Positions 10,054-17,094 of a stretch of 64,000 nt of DNA are shown one piece after another. Origin of the DNA: Pseudomonas sp. CFBP 13711 (GTDB lineage: Bacteria > Pseudomonadota > Gammaproteobacteria > Pseudomonadales > Pseudomonadaceae); NCBI RefSeq assembly GCF_014842265.1, contig NZ_JACYVI010000012.1:86582-150581 (forward strand), written 5' to 3'. The number at the start of each line of letters is the position of its first letter. Positions within the stretch are counted from its first letter, which is position 1. The notes beneath the pieces are model-generated. The model saw nothing but the letters and a program-made list of their open reading frames with translations. It was not told where the DNA came from and did not search any database. The position numbers and the translations under genes are program-made.

Positions 10054-10866
10054 ATGAAACTTGTGTCTTTTAATATCAACGGCCTTCGCGCCCGACCGCA
10101 TCAACTGGCGGCGTTGATCGAGAAACATCAGCCCGACGTCATTGGCTTGCAGGAAACCAAGGTCTCCGACGAGCAATTCCCTCAGGCCGATATCGAAGCG
10201 CTGGGCTACCACGTGCATTTCCACGGGCAGAAAGGCCATTACGGCGTCGCCCTGCTCTCCCGTCAGCCGCCGTTGTCTATTCACAAGGGCTTCGACAACG
10301 ACGACGAAGACGCCCAGCGCCGCTTCATCTGGGGCACATTCGCCGATCGCAACGGTAATCCGGTGACGGTCATGAACGGCTATTTCCCACAGGGCGAAAG
10401 CCGTGATCACCCGACCAAATTCCCGGCGAAGCTGCGCTTCTACGCAGATCTGCAGAACCTGCTGGAAACGAAATTCAGCAATGACCAGCCGCTGGTGGTG
10501 ATGGGCGACGTCAACATCTCTCCGGAAGACAGCGACATCGGCATCGGCGCCGACAACGCCAAGCGCTGGCTGAAAACCGGCAAGTGCAGCTTCCTGCCGG
10601 AGGAGCGCGAGTGGCTCGCCAAACTCAAGAACTGGGGCCTGGTGGACAGCTTCCGCCACCTGTACCCGGAAGTGGTCGATCAATTCAGCTGGTTCGATTA
10701 CCGCAGTCGCGGTTTTGAAGACGAGCCCAAGCGCGGCCTGCGCATCGACCTGATCCTCGCGTCCCACGGCCTGCAACCGCGCATCAAGGGAGCGGGCGTG
10801 GATTATCACTTGCGCTCCATGGACAAACCGTCCGACCACGCGCCGATCTGGCTTGAGCTGGAATAA
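10054..10866 (+). CDS. xthA: Exodeoxyribonuclease III
   Basis: This 270-residue exonuclease/endonuclease/phosphatase-fold enzyme carries out base-excision repair: AP-endonuclease, 3'-phosphatase and 3'-5' exonuclease on duplex DNA. Signature motifs are FNINGLRARPHQL at the N-terminus, the metal ligand in IGLQETKV, YFPQGE, the GDVNISPEDSD segment and the catalytic SDHAPIWLEL at the C-terminus. Length matches E. coli XthA (268). It is oriented away from the GNAT gene. Confidence 0.95.
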   Translation: MKLVSFNINGLRARPHQLAALIEKHQPDVIGLQETKVSDEQFPQADIEALGYHVHFHGQKGHYGVALLSRQPPLSIHKGFDNDDEDAQRRFIWGTFADRNGNPVTVMNGYFPQGESRDHPTKFPAKLRFYADLQNLLETKFSNDQPLVVMGDVNISPEDSDIGIGADNAKRWLKTGKCSFLPEEREWLAKLKNWGLVDSFRHLYPEVVDQFSWFDYRSRGFEDEPKRGLRIDLILASHGLQPRIKGAGVDYHLRSMDKPSDHAPIWLELE

Positions 10867-10939
10867 CCGAACTATTAAATGATGAGCCGCATGGCGCCCT
10901 GCCTGCGGCTTGCTCCTCCAACGCGCACGACCCCGCGAT

Positions 10940-10968
10940 CTGTCATCTGGCCGTCATCCGCCTGTCTT
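10940..10968 (+). promoter_or_regulatory. Pho box (PhoB-binding direct repeats)
   Basis: Three 7-mers with 4-nt spacers occur at 10940-10946 (CTGTCAT), 10951-10957 (CCGTCAT) and 10962-10968 (CTGTCTT), giving the 11-bp period of PhoB sites. The first repeat matches the consensus exactly. The box ends 29 bp before the PstS-OmpA fusion gene and predicts induction under phosphate starvation. Confidence 0.8.
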
Positions 10969-10997
10969 ATTCTCCGGCCACCTCAGCTCATATAAAG

Positions 10998-12359
10998 ATG
11001 CCGCACATGCTGCGCACTCGCGTTTTTCTTGTCCTCTCTTCACTCCTTGCCGCCGCCCTCCCGGTCAGCGCAGGCGCCGCTACGCTTCCGGCGCCGACTG
11101 ACGGCTCGCCCGCCTTGCGCATTCAGGGCTCGAACACGATTGGCGCGCAGCTGGGGCCGGCGCTGGTCAAAGGCTTGCTCGCGCAGCAAGGCGCGCAATC
11201 GATACAGGAACAACCGGGCGCGCGCCCTAACGAACTGCGCATTACCGCGCAATTGCCGTCGGGCCAGAACGTCAGCATAGACATTGCTGCCCACGGATCG
11301 AGCACCGGGTTTGCGGCGCTGAAGGACGGGTTGGCCGATGTGGCGGCATCCTCAAGACCGATCAAGAACAACGAGGCTATCGAGCTGGCGGCCCTGGGCG
11401 ATCTGCGCAGTCATGAGGCCGAGCAGGTCATCGCCATCGACGGCGTCGCAGTGATTCTTCACCCCGGCAACCCGCTGCGGGAGCTGAGCACGGCGGAACT
11501 GGCGAAAATCTTTTCCGGCGAGATCCACGACTGGGAGCAACTGGGTGCTCCGGCCGGGGCTATCCATTTATACGCACGGGATCAACAGTCCGGCACGTTC
11601 GACACCTTCAACGAGCTGGTGCTGGCCAAGTCCGCCAAGACGCTGTCGAAGGAGGCCAGGCGCTTCGAGTCCAGTGAGGAACTGTCCGACCAGGTCAGTC
11701 AGGACCGTCAGGGCATCGGCTTCATCGGCCTGCCCTATATTCGCCAGGCAAAGGCCGTGGCGATCATCGACGGTGAGTCAAAACCGATGCTGCCCACGGT
11801 CAGCTTGATTGCCACCGAAGACTATCCGCTGTCGCGCCGCCTGTATTTCTACCTGCCGCCGGACTCGAGGCAGCGCTGGGCCAAGGCGCTGGTGCGGTTC
11901 GCCCAGAGTCCCCAGGGCCAGTCTATCGTCGCGCAGAACGGGTTTGTGGCGCAGACGGTTCAGGCGGTGAAAGTGCGGGCGACGGCACAGATGCCGCTGG
12001 AATATCAGAATCTGGCGCGGGAGGCCGAGCGGCTGTCGGTGAATTTTCGTTTCGCCCAGGGCAGCGCGACGCTGGACACCAAGGCGATGCTCGATCTCAA
12101 GCGCGTGGTCGAGTACCTGAAGGCCCATGACAAGCTGGATCAGAAGGTGACGCTGGCGGGATTTGGCGACGCCAAGAGCGATCCGGCGCGGGCGCAATTG
12201 CTGTCAAAACTGCGCGCCATGGCGGTGCGCCGGGAGCTGCTGAAACATCAGGTGGTGCTGCGTGACGTGCGCGGGTTTGGCGACGAAATGCCGGTGGCGG
12301 CCAATGAAGGCGATGAAGGCCGGATCAAGAACCGCCGGGTCGAGGTTTGGGTCGAGTGA
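10998..12359 (+). CDS. PstS-like phosphate-binding protein fused to an OmpA domain
   Basis: This 453-residue exported protein has a signal peptide at about residues 4-27 (ends VSAGAA); an alternative start lies three codons downstream. Residues 35-310 form a periplasmic phosphate-binding (PstS-type) domain with IQGSNTIGAQLGPAL at the ligand loop and YARDQQSGTFDTFNELVL downstream. Residues 340-453 are an OmpA-like peptidoglycan-binding domain (FRFAQGSATLD ... GRIKNRRVEVWV). The likely role is phosphate sensing or capture held at the cell wall, supported by the Pho box just upstream. No pst transporter genes are adjacent. Confidence 0.88.
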   Translation: MPHMLRTRVFLVLSSLLAAALPVSAGAATLPAPTDGSPALRIQGSNTIGAQLGPALVKGLLAQQGAQSIQEQPGARPNELRITAQLPSGQNVSIDIAAHGSSTGFAALKDGLADVAASSRPIKNNEAIELAALGDLRSHEAEQVIAIDGVAVILHPGNPLRELSTAELAKIFSGEIHDWEQLGAPAGAIHLYARDQQSGTFDTFNELVLAKSAKTLSKEARRFESSEELSDQVSQDRQGIGFIGLPYIRQAKAVAIIDGESKPMLPTVSLIATEDYPLSRRLYFYLPPDSRQRWAKALVRFAQSPQGQSIVAQNGFVAQTVQAVKVRATAQMPLEYQNLAREAERLSVNFRFAQGSATLDTKAMLDLKRVVEYLKAHDKLDQKVTLAGFGDAKSDPARAQLLSKLRAMAVRRELLKHQVVLRDVRGFGDEMPVAANEGDEGRIKNRRVEVWVE

Positions 12360-12421
12360 GGCGGCTCAGCCGCCCGCATCCGTGCCAGCAACCTACGGGT
12401 TGCTGGTGACGCCGTGGTCGA

Positions 12422-13654
12422 TCACCGATGCTCGCCGCGCATCAACTCCTTCGGCACATATTTGCCGATCTCAAACTTCCCAATGGCCGCGCGGTGCACT
12501 TCGTCCGGACCATCGGCCAGGCGCAGGGTGCGCTGCATGGCGTACATATAGGCCAACGGGAAATCGCCGGACACCCCCGCACCGCCGTGCATCTGAATTG
12601 CCCGGTCGATCACCCGCAGGGCGACGTTTGGGGCGACCACCTTGATTTGCGCGATCTCGCTTTTTGCGACCTTGTTCCCCACGGTGTCCATCATGTAGGC
12701 GGCCTTCAGGGTCAGCAGGCGCGCCATGTCGATTTCCATGCGCGAGTCGGCGATCTTGTCGATGTTGCCCCCCAGTCGCGCCAATGGCCGTCCAAACGCG
12801 GTGCGCTGAACCGAGCGTTTGCACATCAATTCCAGCGCGCGTTCCGCCATGCCGACCGAACGCATGCAGTGGTGAATCCTGCCCGGGCCCAGACGACCCT
12901 GGGCGATTTCGAACCCGCGTCCGTCACCCAGCAGGACGTTTTCGTACGGCACGCGTACATTTTCAAACAGCACTTCGGCGTGACCGTGGGGCGCATCGTC
13001 GTAGCCGAACACCGGCAGCGGCCGGACGATCTTCACCCCCGCCGCGTCAGTCGGTACCAGAATCATCGAATGCTGCTGGTGACGCGGGCCGTCCGGGTTG
13101 CTCAGGCCCATGAAGACCATGATCTTGCAGCGCGGGTCACAGGCGCCGGAGGTCCACCACTTGCGTCCGTTGATGACCCACTCATCGCCATCGCGTACGG
13201 CGGTCGCGGCCATGTTGGTGGCATCCGAAGAGGCCACGTCGGGTTCGGTCATCGCAAACGCCGAGCGGATCTCGCCGCGCAGCAAGGGTTCCAGCCATCG
13301 CTCTTTTTGCGCGTCATTGGCATAGCGCACCAGCACTTCCATATTGCCGGTGTCCGGCGCGGAACAGTTGAACGGCTCCGGGCCCAGCAGCGAGCGGCCC
13401 ATGATCTCCGCCAGCGGCGCGTACTCGAGGTTCGACAGCCCTGCCCCCAGTTCGGATTCCGGCAGGAACAGGTTCCACAGCCCCTCGGCTTTCGCCTTCG
13501 CCTTGAGCTCCTCCATGATCGCCGTCGGCTGCCAGCGATCGCCTTCGGCCACTTGACGCTCGAACACCGGCTCGGCCGGGTACACGTAGGTGTCCATGAA
13601 GGCGGTCACGCGCTCGCGCAGTGCCTGAACCTTGGGGGAGTAAGCGAAATCCAT
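12422..13654 (-). CDS. Acyl-CoA dehydrogenase family protein
   Basis: This 410-residue flavoprotein is of the ACAD10/11-like class. Family motifs are AFAMTEPDVASSDATN (FAD/substrate loop), INGRKWWTSGACDP, and the C-terminal helix region IQMHGGAGVSGDFPLAYMYAM with LADGPDEVHR. It would oxidise an acyl-CoA thioester at C2-C3 and pass electrons to ETF. It is divergent from the LysR gene at 13812, with a symmetric element between them, which suggests a regulator-target pair. The acyl chain specificity is not visible from sequence. Confidence 0.9.
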   Translation of the reverse strand: MDFAYSPKVQALRERVTAFMDTYVYPAEPVFERQVAEGDRWQPTAIMEELKAKAKAEGLWNLFLPESELGAGLSNLEYAPLAEIMGRSLLGPEPFNCSAPDTGNMEVLVRYANDAQKERWLEPLLRGEIRSAFAMTEPDVASSDATNMAATAVRDGDEWVINGRKWWTSGACDPRCKIMVFMGLSNPDGPRHQQHSMILVPTDAAGVKIVRPLPVFGYDDAPHGHAEVLFENVRVPYENVLLGDGRGFEIAQGRLGPGRIHHCMRSVGMAERALELMCKRSVQRTAFGRPLARLGGNIDKIADSRMEIDMARLLTLKAAYMMDTVGNKVAKSEIAQIKVVAPNVALRVIDRAIQMHGGAGVSGDFPLAYMYAMQRTLRLADGPDEVHRAAIGKFEIGKYVPKELMRGEHR

Positions 13655-13750
13655 GGGGCTGCTGCCTTCTGTGAGGTGTTGTCAGGTCGTGATCCGATAC
13701 TAGAACAGCGCCCCCCATTTATCTAACCTATTCTCGGCGTGTATAAACAT

Positions 13751-13767
13751 TCATAACCGATATATGA
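13751..13767. promoter_or_regulatory. Candidate LysR operator between acyl-CoA dehydrogenase and lysR
   Basis: TCATAACCGATATATGA is a 17-bp element with perfect 5-bp arms (TCATA / TATGA) around a 7-bp centre. It sits in the AT-rich divergent promoter region. It fits the size of a LysR-type recognition site; the role is inferred. Confidence 0.5.
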
Positions 13768-13781
13768 TTCGGCGCATTCCA

Positions 13782-13792
13782 AACAACAAGAA
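13782..13792 (+). promoter_or_regulatory. Hfq/Crc-type A-rich motif upstream of lysR
   Basis: AACAACAAGAA contains overlapping matches to AAnAAnAA, about 20 nt before the start codon of the LysR gene. If it lies in the mRNA leader, Hfq/Crc binding here would repress translation during growth on preferred carbon sources. The role is inferred from the motif. Confidence 0.4.
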
Positions 13793-13811
13793 CTGCACGA
13801 GGCGCACAGCA

Positions 13812-14759
13812 ATGAACCTGAGCAAGGTCGATCTCAATCTCTTTATTGTGTTTGACGCCATCTACACCGAAGCCAACCTGACCCGCGCCGGCCAGATCGT
13901 CGGCATCACCCAGCCTGCCGTGTCCAACGCCCTGTCGCGCCTTCGCGAAACCTTCAACGATCCGCTGTTCGTGCGCACGGCCCAGGGCATGGTGCCCACG
14001 CCCATGGCGCAGAACATCATCGGCCCGGTGCGCAATGCCCTGTCATTGCTGCGGGTGTCGGTGCAGGAGAGCCGGATCTTCAATCCGCTGCAGGCCAACA
14101 AGAACTACCGCATCAGCATGACCGACCTCACCGAGGCGGTGATCCTGCCCGCGCTGTTCCAGCGGCTGCGGCGTCTGGCGCCGGCCGTGACCATTGAAAG
14201 CTTTCTGTCCAAACGCCGGGAGACGACCAAGGAACTCGCGGCCGGCCGGCTGGACTTCGCGGTGGACGCGCCGTTGAACACCGACCCGCAGGTGCGCCAC
14301 GTCAAGCTGATGGAAGACCACTACGTGTGCGCCATGCGCCGCGGCCATCCGCTGGCGAACAAGGACGCCATCAGCCTGGATGACTACCTTGGCGTTGCGC
14401 ACATTCATATTTCCAGCCGACGCAGTGGCTTGGGTTACGTGGATCTGGCTTTGGGCAAAATGGGCATTCAGCGCAAGGTCGCGTTGCGTTCGCAGCATTA
14501 CCTGATGGCCTCGCAAGTGCTGCAGCAGACCGACATGGTCATGACCGTTCCCGAGCGCTTCGCCCGGCGCAATGACCTGCATTTCGTGTATCTGCCGGTG
14601 AACGACGTGCCAACCGTGGAGACGCACCTGTATTGGCATGAAAGCACCGACCAGGACCCGGCGAACCGCTGGATGCGCGAGCAGATTATCGAGCTCTGCC
14701 AACTCGTTACCGCGCAGGAACGCAAGTTGGGCAAAACCCTTGAAGCAGCGGTGAAGTAA
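13812..14759 (+). CDS. LysR-family transcriptional regulator
   Basis: This 315-residue regulator belongs to the NodD/LeuO-like branch of the LysR family. It begins MNLSKVDLNLFIVFDAIYTEANLTRA, with the helix-turn-helix at residues 20-45 (AGQIVGITQPAVSNALSRLR) followed by the effector domain. The start at 13812 fits the usual family N-terminus; an upstream in-frame start would add 16 basic residues. Its divergent neighbour is an acyl-CoA dehydrogenase. An A-rich motif lies in the leader, suggesting that regulator synthesis is itself under catabolite repression. Confidence 0.9.
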   Translation: MNLSKVDLNLFIVFDAIYTEANLTRAGQIVGITQPAVSNALSRLRETFNDPLFVRTAQGMVPTPMAQNIIGPVRNALSLLRVSVQESRIFNPLQANKNYRISMTDLTEAVILPALFQRLRRLAPAVTIESFLSKRRETTKELAAGRLDFAVDAPLNTDPQVRHVKLMEDHYVCAMRRGHPLANKDAISLDDYLGVAHIHISSRRSGLGYVDLALGKMGIQRKVALRSQHYLMASQVLQQTDMVMTVPERFARRNDLHFVYLPVNDVPTVETHLYWHESTDQDPANRWMREQIIELCQLVTAQERKLGKTLEAAVK

Positions 14760-14784
14760 GCGTTCAGCGGCGCATGCGGTCTTC

Positions 14785-14953
14785 GTAGGACCGGCTTTAG
14801 CCGGGAAGAGGCCTGCGTGGGCGCCATCAAATTCGCGGTGTGGCTGCTGACGCGGTCTCTGTAGGACCGGCTTTAGCCGGGAAGAGGCCCGTGTGAACAC
14901 CATCAATTGTGCGGTGCGGCTGCTGGCCCTTTCCCGGCTAAAGCCGGTCCTAC
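14785..14953. repeat. REP cluster (two direct copies, one inverted)
   Basis: Copies of the GTAGGACCGGCTTTAGCCGG element lie at about 14785-14810 and 14861-14886, with an inverted copy at about 14928-14953. They are intergenic, between the LysR gene and liuR. Each can form a short hairpin, and the second and third form an inverted pair typical of Pseudomonas REP doublets. Confidence 0.9.
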
Positions 14954-15007
14954 ATTCAAACCGCGGTCCTACGATTGGCAAAAGGTACTCCCGCGCTTGA
15001 TAACCCC

Positions 15008-15041
15008 CTTGACGTTAACGTAAAGCCCAACTTACGTTACG
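15008..15041. promoter_or_regulatory. LiuR operator upstream of liuR
   Basis: CTTGACGTTAACGTAAAG (15008-15025) is a near-perfect palindrome centred on GTTAAC. A half-site-like CTTACGTTACG (15031-15041) follows directly. It closely resembles the element upstream of liuA and the known LiuR consensus built around ACGTTAACGT. It sits 44 bp before the liuR start and implies autoregulation. Confidence 0.8.
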
Positions 15042-15068
15042 CCCATGCCTTCCGTATCGAGCACTGCC

Positions 15069-15449
15069 ATGACCGCTACCACCTACAGCATCTCCGACCT
15101 CGCCCGCGAGCTGGACATCACCACCCGCACCATCCGTTTCTACGAAGAACAAGGCATGCTCAGCCCCGAACGCCGCGGGCAGGAGCGTATTTACTCCCCC
15201 CGTGACAAGGTCACCCTCAAGCTGATTCTGCGCGGCAAGCGCATCGGGTTTTCCCTGGCCGAGTGCCGCGACCTCATCGGTCTGTACGACCCCACTGGGG
15301 GCAATCACAAACAGTTGAGCACCATGCTCGAGAAAATCGCCGAGCGTCGCGCTCAACTCGATCAGCAGCTCCTGGACATTCAGCAGATGCAGCTGGAGCT
15401 CGACACCGCTGAAGAACGCTGCAAAGCCGCGCTGGAAATGTCCAGCTGA
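15069..15449 (+). CDS. liuR: MerR-family regulator LiuR of leucine/isovalerate degradation
   Basis: This 126-residue MerR-type regulator opens MTATTYSISDLARELDITTRT with the winged HTH (residues 6-45, ...RFYEEQGMLSPERRG). A C-terminal dimerisation coiled coil (KIAERRAQLDQQLLDIQQMQ) follows. An in-frame ATG 24 bp upstream is possible, but family members start close to TYSISDLA. In Pseudomonas, LiuR responds to branched-chain acyl-CoA intermediates and represses liu genes. Here it lies immediately upstream of liuE and next to its palindromic operator. Confidence 0.9.
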   Translation: MTATTYSISDLARELDITTRTIRFYEEQGMLSPERRGQERIYSPRDKVTLKLILRGKRIGFSLAECRDLIGLYDPTGGNHKQLSTMLEKIAERRAQLDQQLLDIQQMQLELDTAEERCKAALEMSS

Positions 15450-15503
15450 TTCAACCAGATAACCCAATCACCTAAAGTCAAACCTCTCAGGAACGATGCC
15501 GAT

Positions 15504-16403
15504 ATGTCTCTCCCTCAGCGTGTGCGTCTGGTCGAAGTCGGCCCTCGGGATGGTCTGCAGAACGAATCCCGCCCCGTCAGCGTCAGCGACAAACTGCAGC
15601 TGGTGCATGACTTGGCCGACGCCGGTGTCAGCTATATCGAAGCGGGCAGTTTCGTTTCGCCGAAATGGGTGCCCCAGATGGCCGGCTCCGCCGAACTGTT
15701 CGCCGGCATCCAGCGCAAGGACGGCGTGACCTACGCCGCACTGGCGCCTAACTTGCGGGGGTTCGAAGACGCCCTTGCTGCTGGCGTGAAAGAAGTGGCC
15801 GTATTCGCCGCCGCATCGGAATCGTTCTCCCAACGCAACATCAACTGCTCGATCAGCGAAAGCCTGGACCGCTTCCTGCCGATCATGGAAGCCGCGCGCC
15901 TGCACGGCATCAGCGTTCGCGGCTACGTGTCCTGCGTGCTTGGTTGCCCCTATGAAGGGGACATTGCGCCGAAGCAAGTGGCGGCAGTCGCCAACGAGCT
16001 GTTCGCCATGGGCTGCTACGAGGTGTCCCTTGGCGACACCATCGGCACCGGCACGCCGGGGGCCACTCGCACGCTGTTCGACGTCGTGGCCGGGCAGATC
16101 CCCCGCGGCAAACTGGCCGGGCATTTCCACGACACCTATGGCCAGGCGCTGGCCAATATTTACGCCAGCCTGCTGGAAGGCATTCAGGTGTTTGACAGTT
16201 CCGTGGCCGGCCTCGGCGGGTGCCCCTACGCCAAAGGCGCCACCGGCAACGTGGCCAGCGAGGACGTGGTTTACCTGCTGAACGGCCTCGGCATCGAGAC
16301 CGGTATCGATCTGGACACACTCATCAACGCCGGTCAGCGCATCAGCGACACCCTCGGACGGGCGAACGGCTCGCGGGTGGCGAGAGCACGTCTGTCGGCC
16401 TGA
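15504..16403 (+). CDS. liuE: Hydroxymethylglutaryl-CoA lyase
   Basis: This 299-residue TIM-barrel enzyme cleaves HMG-CoA to acetyl-CoA and acetoacetate, the last step of leucine catabolism. Motifs are VEVGPRDGLQNE near the N-terminus (metal and catalytic Asp/Arg), SFVSPKWVPQMAG, GHFHDTYGQALAN (metal His ligands) and the loop GLGGCPYAKGATGN with the catalytic cysteine. It starts 54 bp after liuR with AGGAACG as ribosome-binding site. In many pseudomonads liuE is the last gene of liuRABCDE; here it directly follows liuR and is separated from liuABCD by the Crc-type sRNA. Confidence 0.95.
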   Translation: MSLPQRVRLVEVGPRDGLQNESRPVSVSDKLQLVHDLADAGVSYIEAGSFVSPKWVPQMAGSAELFAGIQRKDGVTYAALAPNLRGFEDALAAGVKEVAVFAAASESFSQRNINCSISESLDRFLPIMEAARLHGISVRGYVSCVLGCPYEGDIAPKQVAAVANELFAMGCYEVSLGDTIGTGTPGATRTLFDVVAGQIPRGKLAGHFHDTYGQALANIYASLLEGIQVFDSSVAGLGGCPYAKGATGNVASEDVVYLLNGLGIETGIDLDTLINAGQRISDTLGRANGSRVARARLSA

Positions 16404-16466
16404 TGTGCGACAAGTTGTCACACAGTGTTACCCTGCCCGCCATCGCGTTCAGGGAAACGGGTAACA
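16404..16466 (+). promoter_or_regulatory. Candidate CbrB/enhancer-binding sites upstream of the sRNA
   Basis: Immediately after the liuE stop lies an imperfect palindrome TGTGCGACAA-G-TTGTCACACA (16404-16424). TGTTAC (16426-16431) and its inverted partner GTAACA (16461-16466) follow. Known CbrB sites at crcZ-type promoters use TGTTAC/GTAACA half-sites, usually about 14 nt apart; here the gap is 29 nt. The elements are 85-150 bp upstream of a sigma-54 promoter, a normal enhancer distance. The CbrB assignment is inferred. Confidence 0.6.
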
Positions 16467-16548
16467 CGGAAACACCTGGCGACAGATTCAGCAGTGAATC
16501 CAGGCTGGTGAAGTCCGCAAAACCACGAAAACCGGGACCTTTCTAAAG

Positions 16549-16565
16549 TTGGCATGGCTTCTGCT
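16549..16565 (+). promoter_or_regulatory. Sigma-54 (RpoN) promoter of the Crc-type sRNA
   Basis: TTGGCATGGCTTCTGCT has the -24 GG (16551-16552) and -12 GC (16563-16564) separated by exactly 10 nt, and the extended TGGCAYG-N4-YTGCT pattern. Transcription should start near 16576. Confidence 0.85.
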
Positions 16566-16575
16566 ATGTCTTACG

Positions 16576-16935
16576 TACAACAAAAATAACAAATGCAATA
16601 ACCCAATAAAAACAAGACGTATCGGCTCTGACATAACAAGAACAACACGGACAGAGACGCAGCTAACTGATTTTTTTGGAGTGGATCGCTCTACTTGAGG
16701 CCCTGGCCTCACGACCGTACTGAGAACAATAAAACTGCGTTCAGGCAGCTACCAGTCGAGTCGGATCGAAAGATCGAAGCGGATCAGCGCTCAAAAAAAT
16801 ACGTTTGCTCTTGGCCCCGTTTGGGGGTCGCTCAGAAAAGCAAAAGAGGCTGGCTGACAAAAACAACAACAGGCCACCTAACAATAAAAACGAGCATGCA
16901 ATCGAACTTGAAGGGGAGCCCAGGCTCCCCTTCGT
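16576..16935 (+). ncRNA. crcX: Crc/Hfq-sequestering sRNA of the CrcZ/CrcX/CrcY family
   Basis: This roughly 360-nt non-coding, AT-richer stretch has six separate clusters matching the Hfq/Crc motif AAnAAnAA: 16579-16592, 16605-16615, 16635-16645, 16725-16732, 16862-16869 and 16880-16887. It starts just after a strong sigma-54 promoter and ends in a GC hairpin. These are the defining traits of CrcZ-family RNAs, which titrate Hfq/Crc and so relieve catabolite repression when CbrA/CbrB is active. In P. putida, as I recall, the CrcY copy also lies beside the HMG-CoA lyase gene. Whether this copy is called CrcX or CrcY depends on the species; the ends are estimates. Confidence 0.85.
16911..16932 (+). 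terminator. Terminator hairpin at the sRNA 3' end
   Basis: AAGGGGAG and CTCCCCTT pair around a CCCAGG loop (8-bp stem). There is no long T-tract afterwards. Confidence 0.65.
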
Positions 16936-17020
16936 GCTATCCGGCATTTGTAAACCTCTCCCCCTTCCATTATTCCCCGGGCCAATGCCTCGTTCCCGTT
17001 GACATCAACATGACGGCAGG

Positions 17021-17037
17021 CTTACGTTAACGTAAAG
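17021..17037. promoter_or_regulatory. LiuR operator upstream of liuA
   Basis: CTTACGTTAACGTAAAG contains the perfect palindrome TTACGTTAACGTAA (17022-17035). It shares its core with the site upstream of liuR and lies 58 bp before the liuA start, so liuABCD should have its own LiuR-controlled promoter. Confidence 0.85.
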
Positions 17038-17070
17038 GTGCACATCATCTTCCCCCCCCTGACAGCCCTC

Positions 17071-17081
17071 CAATAACAACA
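17071..17081 (+). promoter_or_regulatory. Hfq/Crc-binding motif at the liuA translation start
   Basis: CAATAACAACA contains AATAACAA (17072-17079), a match to AAnAAnAA. It lies 14-24 nt upstream of the liuA start, where binding would block ribosome access. It predicts catabolite repression of liuABCD at the translational level. Confidence 0.65.
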
Positions 17082-17094
17082 TGGGATGCAGTTC

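Noticed and set aside
12360..12374. GGCGGC-TCA-GCCGCC hairpin after the PstS-OmpA gene.
   Set aside because: The stem is short and no T-tract follows, so I do not call it a terminator.
14785..14953. Regularly repeated 20-25-nt units that might suggest a CRISPR array.
   Set aside because: Copies occur in both orientations, with irregular spacing and a self-complementary core; these are REP elements and no cas genes are present.
16695..17030. Short open frames in the liuE-liuA gap.
   Set aside because: They overlap the Crc-type sRNA, have no ribosome-binding site and show A-rich, non-coding composition.
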